A stretch of DNA of 13,386 nt from JAICLK01 sp035478715 (GTDB lineage Bacteria > Patescibacteriota > Saccharimonadia > Saccharimonadales > UBA4665): contig DATIJK010000004.1 of the NCBI GenBank assembly GCA_035478715.1, positions 1 to 13,386 on the forward strand. Reading direction: 5' to 3'. How positions within the stretch are numbered: the first letter of the stretch is position 1; each line of letters opens with the position of its first letter. Position numbers and translations under genes: made by a program. The notes beneath the pieces were generated by a model. It was not told the origin of the DNA, searched no databases, and saw nothing but the letters and a program-made list of their open reading frames with translations. Of the stretch, positions 6,363-13,386 are shown one piece after another.

Positions 6363-7985
6363 ATGAGTAGATTTTACCCACCATCAACCCTGTTGAAAGC
6401 CAGCGTCATGAACAAGCGCCAGCGTATATTTTTCGGCATATTGATGGCTATCGGTGTGCTTTTAACTTCAATCTTTGGCATCTGGTGGTTCGAGCCCAGC
6501 CATATCGCGGCAAATTACCATGGATGGAAACACGCATTCGATTTCGTGTTATTCGGTGTCGTATCTTATGTGATTTGGCATCAGCTCGTCAGTGAAGCTT
6601 TTTCGTGGACGGTCGTAAAAGACATGAAGCATCCTTATTACATGAAACCAAAGCCTGGAATGCGTGTAGCGTTCTTGACAGCGTTCGTCCCCGGAAAAGA
6701 ACCGTACGAAATGCTTGAAAACACCCTTAAAGCCATGGTTGCTGTAGATTACGAACACGACACATGGCTGTTGGATGAGGGCAACGACCGAAAAGCCAAA
6801 GAAATCTGCAAGCGGCTGGGAGTGCATCATTTCAGCCGTAAGAATAATCCTGAATACAATTTGCCGTATGGTCCGTATATGGCTAAAACAAAGGGCGGCA
6901 ATCACAATGCCTGGCATGACCGTCACGGAGACGATTATGATTTCGTAGCCCAGATGGACATTGATTTCATCCCGCGCAAAGATTTCTTGACGCTGACGCT
7001 CGGTTATTTCAAAGATCCGAAAGTCGCTTTTGTGGGCACACCCCAGATTTACGGCAATACCGAAGAATCTTGGATCGCGCAAGGTGCAGCCGAGCAGGCA
7101 TACGGCTTTTACGGTAATCTGCAAAAAGGTTATTTTGGCAAAGACATGCAGCTGTTGATCGGCGCAAACCATGTTATCCGTGTTGCAGCGCTCAAAGAAA
7201 TCGGCGGCTATTCCGGCCATATTGTCGAGGACCTGTTGACCGGAATGAACATTTATACAAAACGCTGGAAAAGTGTCTATGTCCCCGAAAAACTTGCAAT
7301 TGGCGAAGGTCCTGCCACTTGGGATGCGTATTTCAGCCAGCAGATGCGCTGGGCTTACGGTTTAATAGATGTATTGTTCAAGCATAGTCCCCGATTGTTG
7401 CCTAAGATGAAATTTCGCCACGCGATTAACTATCTATTGCTGCAACAGCATTATTTTTACGGATTGATACAGTTGCTCGGGGTTGTTCTGTTGACCTTAT
7501 TTTTCATGTTCGGTATCCAATCGACCAGCATGGCCCTTATCCCTATGCTAATCCTTTATATACCATTGTTGGTTTGGCAGATGCTCATCACTATCTGGTT
7601 GCAAAAGTTCTATATCGATCCTAAAAACGAGTCAGGTGCAATGATCAAAGGAAAGCTAGTGACACTAGCTGCATGGCCGATATATTTCCTTGCATTCCTA
7701 AGCGTCATTTTGAAAAAACGCCTGACATATGCCGTTACACCAAAGGGTGATCAACAGACGAGCAGCGTGCCGCTTACGATGTTTCTGCCGCACTTTATTT
7801 TGGGCACCATTACTGGTATTGACGCAATTTTGTCATTTACCACTCCCCATCATTCAGCACTATTGTTCTTTTGGGCAGTCATGAACACCGTTACTATGTA
7901 CGGCTTTATTGCCTACGAAGCTTGGCAGCGTGCGATCAGCAAGTTGTCGCGCAGACAACTTGTTCTTACTACTGATACGGCGTAG
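6363..7985 (+). CDS. Membrane GT2 glycosyltransferase, cellulose-synthase-like
   Basis: 540 residues. Two N-terminal spans (about 21-42 and 56-75) precede a cytosolic GT-A domain (about 98-345), then about five more spans (353-385, 391-415, 431-452, 472-492, 498-518). All processive GT2 motifs are present: Asp138 in LLDEGND, the DxD pair Asp199/Asp201 in MDIDFIP, Glu289-Asp290 in HIVEDLLTG, and QxxRW as Gln326-Arg329-Trp330. This matches the catalytic subunit type that polymerises a beta-glycan from a nucleotide sugar and pushes it through its own channel. Which sugar cannot be read from the sequence, and hyaluronan- or poly-GlcNAc-like products remain possible. No C-terminal PilZ domain is present, so c-di-GMP control of the BcsA kind is not expected, and no bcsB-like partner is visible. 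The downstream genes encode secreted beta-helix proteins, which could bind or trim its product (inference). The start at 6363 fits the promoter; 6408 (Met16) is the alternative. Confidence 0.92.
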   Translation: MSRFYPPSTLLKASVMNKRQRIFFGILMAIGVLLTSIFGIWWFEPSHIAANYHGWKHAFDFVLFGVVSYVIWHQLVSEAFSWTVVKDMKHPYYMKPKPGMRVAFLTAFVPGKEPYEMLENTLKAMVAVDYEHDTWLLDEGNDRKAKEICKRLGVHHFSRKNNPEYNLPYGPYMAKTKGGNHNAWHDRHGDDYDFVAQMDIDFIPRKDFLTLTLGYFKDPKVAFVGTPQIYGNTEESWIAQGAAEQAYGFYGNLQKGYFGKDMQLLIGANHVIRVAALKEIGGYSGHIVEDLLTGMNIYTKRWKSVYVPEKLAIGEGPATWDAYFSQQMRWAYGLIDVLFKHSPRLLPKMKFRHAINYLLLQQHYFYGLIQLLGVVLLTLFFMFGIQSTSMALIPMLILYIPLLVWQMLITIWLQKFYIDPKNESGAMIKGKLVTLAAWPIYFLAFLSVILKKRLTYAVTPKGDQQTSSVPLTMFLPHFILGTITGIDAILSFTTPHHSALLFFWAVMNTVTMYGFIAYEAWQRAISKLSRRQLVLTTDTA

Positions 7986-8049
7986 GCATACATCGATATA
8001 CCGTCTGCGCATTAAAAAGGTTACCTAGGTTCGTTCAGTTTATTATTTA

Positions 8050-8106
8050 TTGCATTGTTGTAATGTAACAGCTTATAATTGCCCTTGAAACGTGTAGGGT
8101 AACCAA
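8050..8106 (+). promoter_or_regulatory. Promoter and leader of beta-helix gene 1
   Basis: A perfect TATAAT (8074-8079) has TTGCAT (8050-8055) 18 bases upstream. Within the leader, AGGGTAACCAA (8096-8106) recurs before the paralogue at 11555-11565, as does TTATAATTGC (8073-8082 versus 11528-11537). AGGG ends 13 bases before the ATG at 8113, rather far for a Shine-Dalgarno. Confidence 0.6.
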
Positions 8107-8112
8107 CAAACA

Positions 8113-11100
8113 ATGATTTTGAAATCACGTCTGGCTGGATCGTGGAACAGGGCCGCGGTGACGAATCGCCGTGTGTTAACTATCGCAATTTTACTACCGG
8201 TATTTCTGGTGTCCGGTTTTGCGGGTGTAACGCTCAGACAGCATCCGCATGCTTTGGCGTCACCGCCCGGCCAGAATTACCAGATTTGCGGGGCAAATGC
8301 CGCCACGTATCTGACTAGTCCGTACACCTATCATTCGCTAGCGTCAGGTACACAGGATTACACGGTCACCCAATACCAGGCTTTGCTGACCGGCGGTGCA
8401 TCGCTGCCGCCGCTACCGTCGTATATCTCTGCTCAAGGCGGTTCCGCGCCGGCTGCTAGAATCTATGCGCCTGGCGCAACCACCAGTGTTCCCGCTTATG
8501 ATAATCCGGAAACGCCGATCATACACTTCTTCGAAGGCGGTAACTATGGGTTGTTGGCGGAAGATTCGGTCAGCGGCGACGAATTCATCGGCGGATCCAC
8601 GACTGGGTTCCCGGAACCGAAATTTGACAGCGCCAACGGCGCCGGCGGCATTAATTCGCAGAACGGCAGCTTTTATTATTCCGGTGGTACAAGTACGCTT
8701 GCTTCCTCGGTCAGCGCTGGAGCCACAACAATTACGACCACTACCGCAATCCCCGGCTACATAGTCTGGTTTACGTTTGCCGACGGTACTTCTTATCAAA
8801 TTGCCAGCAATACGGGTACTTCCATCACGTTAAACTCGCCAATCACCAGCGCCGAGTCATCCGGCCAGCAAGTATGGGCGAACAGTACGAAACCGATCGC
8901 TAAGTTATCTACCTCATACGCGCAAGGTGCCACTAACTTGACGCTAACGGGCAATACGACAATACCGATTATTCAATGGCAGCAGGTCAATATCGGCGAT
9001 CATAGCTATAATGTCACCGCCGTTTCGGGTACGCAAGCCGGCGGCTACACTATTACCATCGGTGGACTTGATATTGCAGGAGCTGCCAATACGCCGGTCT
9101 ATTATAGTGACCTGGCCGGCGGAGTCACCGTATCGTATCTTGAAATAGTCCATGACTCGCACAATACTACCGGAACTATTTACACCGGTGTTGGCTGGAC
9201 TGTCACGCACAACAATATTCATGACGGTTATATGGATAACACCGGCACTCCTACACCAGGGCTTGGCGTCGCATTTTACGGCGGAGATCAGGGTACGATC
9301 GAATACAACTGTTTCTCGAAGATGGGAGATTATGCCGCAAACGTCTTTGGCACTAACGCGAAATTCGACTACAACGAAATCTACGAGTCTAACTATTTGC
9401 CTGATCCGGGTTGCGGTTGTTCAGGCGGCGGTAAATGGTGGGGGTCGCTGAACGCCGACATCAACAATAACGCCTGGATCAACAATGGTATCGGCGACGG
9501 CGGTACTGCAATCTGGCTCGATAACGGCAACACTGGAACTGACATTTCCGGCAATTATTTCGATAAGACCATGGGCCATGCCATCTCGGCCGAAACCGGT
9601 TTTAACTTGAATATCACAAACAATCTGTTCCAGGACGACAACTGGCAAAGCGGGTCTGGGCCGGGAGATTCCAATAATGTCGGCGATGTTGGCATGAATA
9701 GTTCCGGCGGGTTCAATGTGCCAAACAGCAGATACAATAATCAGGTCAATATCACTGGTAACACCTTTTCGAATGACTGGGGAGGTATTGGCGTGTGGGA
9801 GTCAGGCGCCCGCAACTGTCTGAACTCTGGTGAAACATACGGTAATGGCTATGACTCCCCTTACTGCACCGGCGGATTCCCGAATTCGGCCAATAACAAT
9901 GTGGCCGGTCAGTATTACTTTTCGCACATCGCCGACACCAACCACGGCGGGGCTACGTATCAGCTTGCCCAGAACGCCTCAGTCGGTGCTACCACTGTCC
10001 TGGTGAATGGCTCGGTCGCAACGAATGATCAGATTGGTTTCGCTGACCCGATTCAAACGTCGACCACTAGCACCACTAACGTTACGACCCTGAATGGTTC
10101 GCAGGCAATCAATGCCGCGACGACTACCGGATTCCCTAGCTCAGGGCAGCTACGCGTCCAAACCAACGCGTTAGGTGCCGGCGATTCCAGCCCTACAGGA
10201 GCTGTCTTGAGTTATACCGGCAAAACTGCAACCAGCTTCACCGGCGTATCTTTCGTACGTGGAAAAGGCTCGCTGAACGGTTGGGTCGAGCAAGTCGAGC
10301 CATACAAAGCTACGAGCGAGACATGCTATGCCAACGACTGTAAAGTAACCATCACCCCGGCACTTACCAGTAGCGTCACTGCCGGAAACGACATAGCCAA
10401 TACCGGCACTTGCCAGCTTTTTGCAACAGCCGGTGCCACACCCGCTACTCCGTTGGCGCCTGACAGCTCTTCGTATTATGATGGCTGCAGATGGGGCACC
10501 GCACACATCACGGTCACCGGCAACGACTTCATATTTAACCCGGGCTACATTTCGGCGGGCACATCACTTGACGGACACGCTGTCGGAGCTAACTGTTCAG
10601 CCGCTCACGCGAATAATTGCGGTTCCAACTTCATGGCGTACCAGATGGGCGGCGATCCGCCATACGACAACATGATTCCAGGCAATGCTATGATGAGCAA
10701 TTCGAACACCACCGCCTGCCCGTCTTGGGACTCCGGCTGCACTGTCAACCCAATCAAGAACCTCAATGCACTGTCCGCTCCGCCGAACTATCCTCCCGGA
10801 GGCATCTCCGCAAACGCTGAAGCACCCAGCAATAATAACTGGTACGGAAATACATACACCGGCTCCTGGCAATGGTTTTTGGACTGGTACGGCACCTGCG
10901 GCGATCTTCCTCATGACCCTACCACCAATAAGTCCATGCCCGCCGGCGCCTGCCTGGTAGATCTGTCTCATTTCCAATCAGATTGGCAGCAAGAGTCAGG
11001 CACGACGCCTGCCCCGTCCGTCAATGTTTCGGCTGCTCCGCCCACGATCACATCTGGACAAAGCAGTACGATTACCTGGAGCAGTTCGGGTGCAACGAGC

Positions 11101-11418
11101 TGTTCGGCGACCGCACCTGCAGGCTTCTCTATATCCGGGACTTCCGGTTCAACTTCAGTATCACCCACTTCAACCACGACATATACCATAAGTTGTACCG
11201 GAGCCGGAGGTAGTAATTCTGCCGGAACGACGGTAACAGTTGGAAGCGCAACTAAAATAGGCGACTTCAACAATGATAACAATGTTAATATCACTGACCT
11301 TTCGATGCTACTGACCGCTTATGGATCAAACAATGCAACGATATTAACGAACATGAACCGCTCTGGAACGGTCGACATCACTTGCCTATCCATTTTCCTT
11401 ACGCATTGGGGTACGTAA
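8113..11418 (+). CDS. Large secreted right-handed beta-helix protein with Ig-like domain and dockerin (copy 1)
   Basis: 1101 residues. A signal peptide ends near HALA/SPPG (about 49). An N-terminal domain (50-190) contains FIGGSTTGFPEP. A parallel beta-helix occupies about 335-560, with repeated 'ITNNxFxxN' rungs (VTHNNIHDGY, ADINNNAWINN, DISGNYFDK, NITNNLFQDD, NITGNTFSND), and resumes near 797-810. Small beta modules are inserted at 192-258, 262-332, 614-645 and 651-728. The fold is shared by polysaccharide lyases, pectinases and tail-spike proteins, so glycan binding or cleavage is plausible, but I see no assignable catalytic triad. YNCFSKMGDYA (398-408) and NYLPDPGCGCSGGGKWWG (427-444) are identical in the paralogue. 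An Ig-like domain (968-1044) has a Cys997/Cys1028 pair. Dockerin repeats follow: the first (1050-1071) keeps its Asp ligands, the second (1080-1100) has lost three (Asn1080, Ser1084, Cys1091). The gene lies 127 bp after the glycosyltransferase but has its own promoter. Confidence 0.9.
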   Translation: MILKSRLAGSWNRAAVTNRRVLTIAILLPVFLVSGFAGVTLRQHPHALASPPGQNYQICGANAATYLTSPYTYHSLASGTQDYTVTQYQALLTGGASLPPLPSYISAQGGSAPAARIYAPGATTSVPAYDNPETPIIHFFEGGNYGLLAEDSVSGDEFIGGSTTGFPEPKFDSANGAGGINSQNGSFYYSGGTSTLASSVSAGATTITTTTAIPGYIVWFTFADGTSYQIASNTGTSITLNSPITSAESSGQQVWANSTKPIAKLSTSYAQGATNLTLTGNTTIPIIQWQQVNIGDHSYNVTAVSGTQAGGYTITIGGLDIAGAANTPVYYSDLAGGVTVSYLEIVHDSHNTTGTIYTGVGWTVTHNNIHDGYMDNTGTPTPGLGVAFYGGDQGTIEYNCFSKMGDYAANVFGTNAKFDYNEIYESNYLPDPGCGCSGGGKWWGSLNADINNNAWINNGIGDGGTAIWLDNGNTGTDISGNYFDKTMGHAISAETGFNLNITNNLFQDDNWQSGSGPGDSNNVGDVGMNSSGGFNVPNSRYNNQVNITGNTFSNDWGGIGVWESGARNCLNSGETYGNGYDSPYCTGGFPNSANNNVAGQYYFSHIADTNHGGATYQLAQNASVGATTVLVNGSVATNDQIGFADPIQTSTTSTTNVTTLNGSQAINAATTTGFPSSGQLRVQTNALGAGDSSPTGAVLSYTGKTATSFTGVSFVRGKGSLNGWVEQVEPYKATSETCYANDCKVTITPALTSSVTAGNDIANTGTCQLFATAGATPATPLAPDSSSYYDGCRWGTAHITVTGNDFIFNPGYISAGTSLDGHAVGANCSAAHANNCGSNFMAYQMGGDPPYDNMIPGNAMMSNSNTTACPSWDSGCTVNPIKNLNALSAPPNYPPGGISANAEAPSNNNWYGNTYTGSWQWFLDWYGTCGDLPHDPTTNKSMPAGACLVDLSHFQSDWQQESGTTPAPSVNVSAAPPTITSGQSSTITWSSSGATSCSATAPAGFSISGTSGSTSVSPTSTTTYTISCTGAGGSNSAGTTVTVGSATKIGDFNNDNNVNITDLSMLLTAYGSNNATILTNMNRSGTVDITCLSIFLTHWGT

Positions 11419-11527
11419 TAATCAAGTGTCAAAGTCGTTTGTAGTAAGCCGTAAGTGGCCTGCTGATTTAAATTTATTATTTGTAAGGCAGCTCACAATA
11501 TACTTTTCTTTTTAAGCATTATTACGT

Positions 11528-11565
11528 TTATAATTGCTAATGAAATTATTGTGCAGGGTAACCAA
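11528..11565 (+). promoter_or_regulatory. Promoter and leader of beta-helix gene 2
   Basis: TATAAT (11529-11534) inside TTATAATTGC, then AGGGTAACCAA (11555-11565), repeat the arrangement ahead of copy 1, with 26 instead of 22 bases between the two element starts. The -35 region (TTCTTT, 17 bases upstream) is poor. The 155-bp gap 11419-11573 shows no convincing terminator for copy 1. Confidence 0.55.
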
Positions 11566-11573
11566 AAAATTTA

Positions 11574-13386
11574 GTGAAAAAACGTTTTGCGAAGAATTGG
11601 AATCGGGCTGTGGTGACGAGTCGCAAGGCCATGATAGCCGCTGTTCTGATACCCGCCTTTGTATTATCCGGCTTGGCGAATATAACACTGCAACCGCATG
11701 CGAAAGCTGCAATGACAGTCCCCGGCCAAAGTTATCAGATTTGTGGTGCCAATGCCGCGCAATATCTGACAAGTCCGTGGACGTACCATGCGTTAGCCTC
11801 GGGCAGCCAGACGTACACGGTATCTCAATACCAAGCATTAACCGGTTATGGCACTACGCTTCCACCGCTACCATCCTATATTTCTGCGCAAGGCGCGTCT
11901 GCGACCGCTGCGATAATATTCGCCCCCGGTGCTACAACCACCGGCCCGGCGTATAACTATCCGAATACGCCATTACTGTATTTTTTTGAAGGCGGAGCTT
12001 ATGGAGCACTAGGTTTTGACACGGTGAGCGGCGATCAATTTATCGGCGGATCGACATCTGGATTTCCTGAGCCCACTTTTGATAACGGCGGAAACGCCAA
12101 TGGCATTAATGGACAGAACGGTTCGAACTATTTTTCGGGTGGAGCTAGCACGCTGGCGTCAGGTGCTTCGGCTGGCGCGACATCAGTAACTACTACAACG
12201 GCGATTCCGGGTTATATAAATTGGGTTACTTTCTCTGATGGTTCAACGTATCATATCGATAGTGCTAGCGGCACTACCCTAACACTTGGCTCTGCGTTGT
12301 CAAGTGGGAAATCAGCCGGAAGCTCAGTGTGGGCAAATCAGTCGCAGCCGATCGGCAAGGTTGCATCGTCTGCTGCTCAGGGAGCTGCCACTGTCTCGAT
12401 TACAAATGCGACGGTGCCATTCGTGCAATGGCAAAACTTCTACATTGGCGACCATGTTTACCGGGCAAGCTCAGTTTCCGGTACCGAGGCCAGCGGCTAT
12501 ACCGTCAATGTTGGAACTGGTGGTTTAGATCTGCCTGCCGCAGCAAACATGCCTGTCTATTTCAGCGATAATTCTGGCAGTGTTACGGTGTCGTATCTGG
12601 ATATCGCACATGACGAGCACATAACGACCGGCACGATTTACACTGGTGCCGGCTGGACGATCAGTCACAATAATATCCATGACGGCTATTCTCACGGGCC
12701 AGGATTCGGTGTTGCCGTGTACGGCGGCGAAGAGGGTGTTGTCGAATACAATTGTTTTTCCAAGATGGGCGACTATGCAATTAATGTTTTCGGGCACAAC
12801 AATAAATTCCGCTATAACGAAGTGTTCGATACCAACTACCTGCCCGACCCCGGGTGCGGTTGTTCGGGCGGCGGCAAATGGTGGGGTACATTAAACGCAG
12901 ACATCACCGACAACGCGTTTATTAATAATAGCCACGGTGACAGCTTGGTTATCTGGCTGGATAATGGCAATGCAGGCACGCTCATTTCAGGAAATTATTT
13001 TGATAAAAGCTCTTCGTCATCGATCCATTCAGAAACCGGATTTAATCTTGACATCGAAAATAATCTGTTCTTGGATAGCGGCTGGGGTACCGGCAACGGC
13101 TGCGGCGGCGACTCAAATTGTATCGGCCAAGTGAATCTTAATAGCTCCGGTGGCTTTGACGTGCCAGGCAGCCGGTACAATAATCAGATCATCGTGTCCG
13201 GCAACCAGTTTATCAATAACTGGGGCGGCATCGATATCTGGCAATCGGGCGGACGCAGTTGTGAAAATTCCGGTGAAGGCTGGCCAGAGGATGCAGACTA
13301 TTGTTCCGGCGGATTCCCGATAACGATGGAATCTACGGCTGGCGGCCAGTATTATTACTCGCACCGTGGAACCAGCACTAATCAGG
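11574..13386 (+). CDS. Secreted right-handed beta-helix protein, tandem paralogue (copy 2, 3' truncated by window)
   Basis: The frame opens at a GTG (11574) and stays open to the window end, giving 604 residues. The GTG is chosen because the product then aligns with copy 1 from the start: MKKRFAKNWNRAVVTSRK against copy 1's GSWNRAAVTNRR, a matching hydrophobic signal segment, and a cleavage-like PHAKA. From YQICGANAA onward the two align nearly throughout, including PPLPSYISAQG, FIGGST, TTTAIPGYI, HNNIHDGY, YNCFSKMGDYA, NYLPDPGCGCSGGGKWWG, IWLDNGN, SGNYFDK and NNWGGI. Both beta modules between the N-terminal domain and the helix are present. Copy 2 is five residues shorter after HNNIHDGY. It carries an extra Cys-containing loop (GNGCGGDSNC) where copy 1 has SGPGDSNN. 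By analogy a dockerin should follow beyond the window. In-frame ATGs further in (such as 11632 and 11716) would remove part or all of the signal peptide and are less likely. Confidence 0.88.
   Translation, partial: MKKRFAKNWNRAVVTSRKAMIAAVLIPAFVLSGLANITLQPHAKAAMTVPGQSYQICGANAAQYLTSPWTYHALASGSQTYTVSQYQALTGYGTTLPPLPSYISAQGASATAAIIFAPGATTTGPAYNYPNTPLLYFFEGGAYGALGFDTVSGDQFIGGSTSGFPEPTFDNGGNANGINGQNGSNYFSGGASTLASGASAGATSVTTTTAIPGYINWVTFSDGSTYHIDSASGTTLTLGSALSSGKSAGSSVWANQSQPIGKVASSAAQGAATVSITNATVPFVQWQNFYIGDHVYRASSVSGTEASGYTVNVGTGGLDLPAAANMPVYFSDNSGSVTVSYLDIAHDEHITTGTIYTGAGWTISHNNIHDGYSHGPGFGVAVYGGEEGVVEYNCFSKMGDYAINVFGHNNKFRYNEVFDTNYLPDPGCGCSGGGKWWGTLNADITDNAFINNSHGDSLVIWLDNGNAGTLISGNYFDKSSSSSIHSETGFNLDIENNLFLDSGWGTGNGCGGDSNCIGQVNLNSSGGFDVPGSRYNNQIIVSGNQFINNWGGIDIWQSGGRSCENSGEGWPEDADYCSGGFPITMESTAGGQYYYSHRGTSTNQ

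Noticed and set aside
6549..7220. 223-codon open frame on the minus strand inside the glycosyltransferase gene
   Set aside because: It is a complete shadow of a well-supported GT2 gene, whose motifs lie on the other strand, and its translation shows no recognisable domain.
7940..7962. Hairpin CAAGTTGTC-GCGCA-GACAACTTG followed by a pyrimidine-rich stretch, possible terminator
   Set aside because: It lies inside the last codons of the glycosyltransferase gene and the tail TTCTTACT is not a real T-run; the pairing could be a by-product of coding sequence, though it might attenuate read-through.
11534..11956. 140-codon frame starting at 11534
   Set aside because: It is out of frame with beta-helix copy 2, whose frame from GTG 11574 aligns residue by residue with copy 1.
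1..13386. CRISPR array, tRNA, rRNA or insertion sequence
   Set aside because: I found no regularly spaced direct repeats, no cloverleaf or rRNA-like sequence and no transposase domain in either strand's frames.

Overview
The window looks like a chromosomal piece of a Patescibacteria (CPR) genome, most likely Candidatus Saccharibacteria (TM7). The main reason is the C-terminal dockerin-like tail on every complete large secreted protein here. Each tail is a pair of F-hand repeats of the form GDxNxDGxVNITDLSxxLSHWG, a wording I associate with Saccharibacteria. Base composition is moderate, genes are tightly packed, Shine-Dalgarno sequences are mostly absent, and TGA behaves as an ordinary stop. 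The assignment rests on motif recognition, not on a marker gene.

Layout. Positions 3-359 (+) hold the 3' end of a CNNM/CorC-type CBS-domain protein. Positions 360-696 are a gene-free convergent gap with two 24-bp palindromes and a third, imperfect hairpin. Positions 697-6271 (-) hold five genes on one strand. In transcription order they are a YdjM-like membrane hydrolase, two small membrane-anchored proteins of unknown function, a PQQ-type beta-propeller + FN3 + dockerin protein, and an S53 (sedolisin) peptidase + dockerin. Positions 6272-6362 are a divergent promoter region with a strong extended -10 promoter firing rightwards. Positions 6363-7985 (+) encode a cellulose-synthase-like GT2 glycosyltransferase. 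Positions 8113-11418 (+) encode a 1101-residue secreted right-handed beta-helix protein with inserted beta modules, an Ig-like domain and a dockerin pair. Positions 11574 to the window end (+) hold a close tandem paralogue that starts at GTG and is cut off by the window.

How the genes may work together (inference). The locus reads as a surface or exoproteome island: a membrane glycosyltransferase that could make an extracellular glycan, large beta-helix proteins that could bind or cut a glycan, a beta-propeller protein and a peptidase. All the complete large secreted ones end in a dockerin-like tag, and small single-span proteins with outward-facing domains are encoded among them. No cohesin or scaffoldin is recognisable here, so what the tags dock to is the central open question. 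The 178-residue anchored beta-sandwich protein is a speculative candidate.
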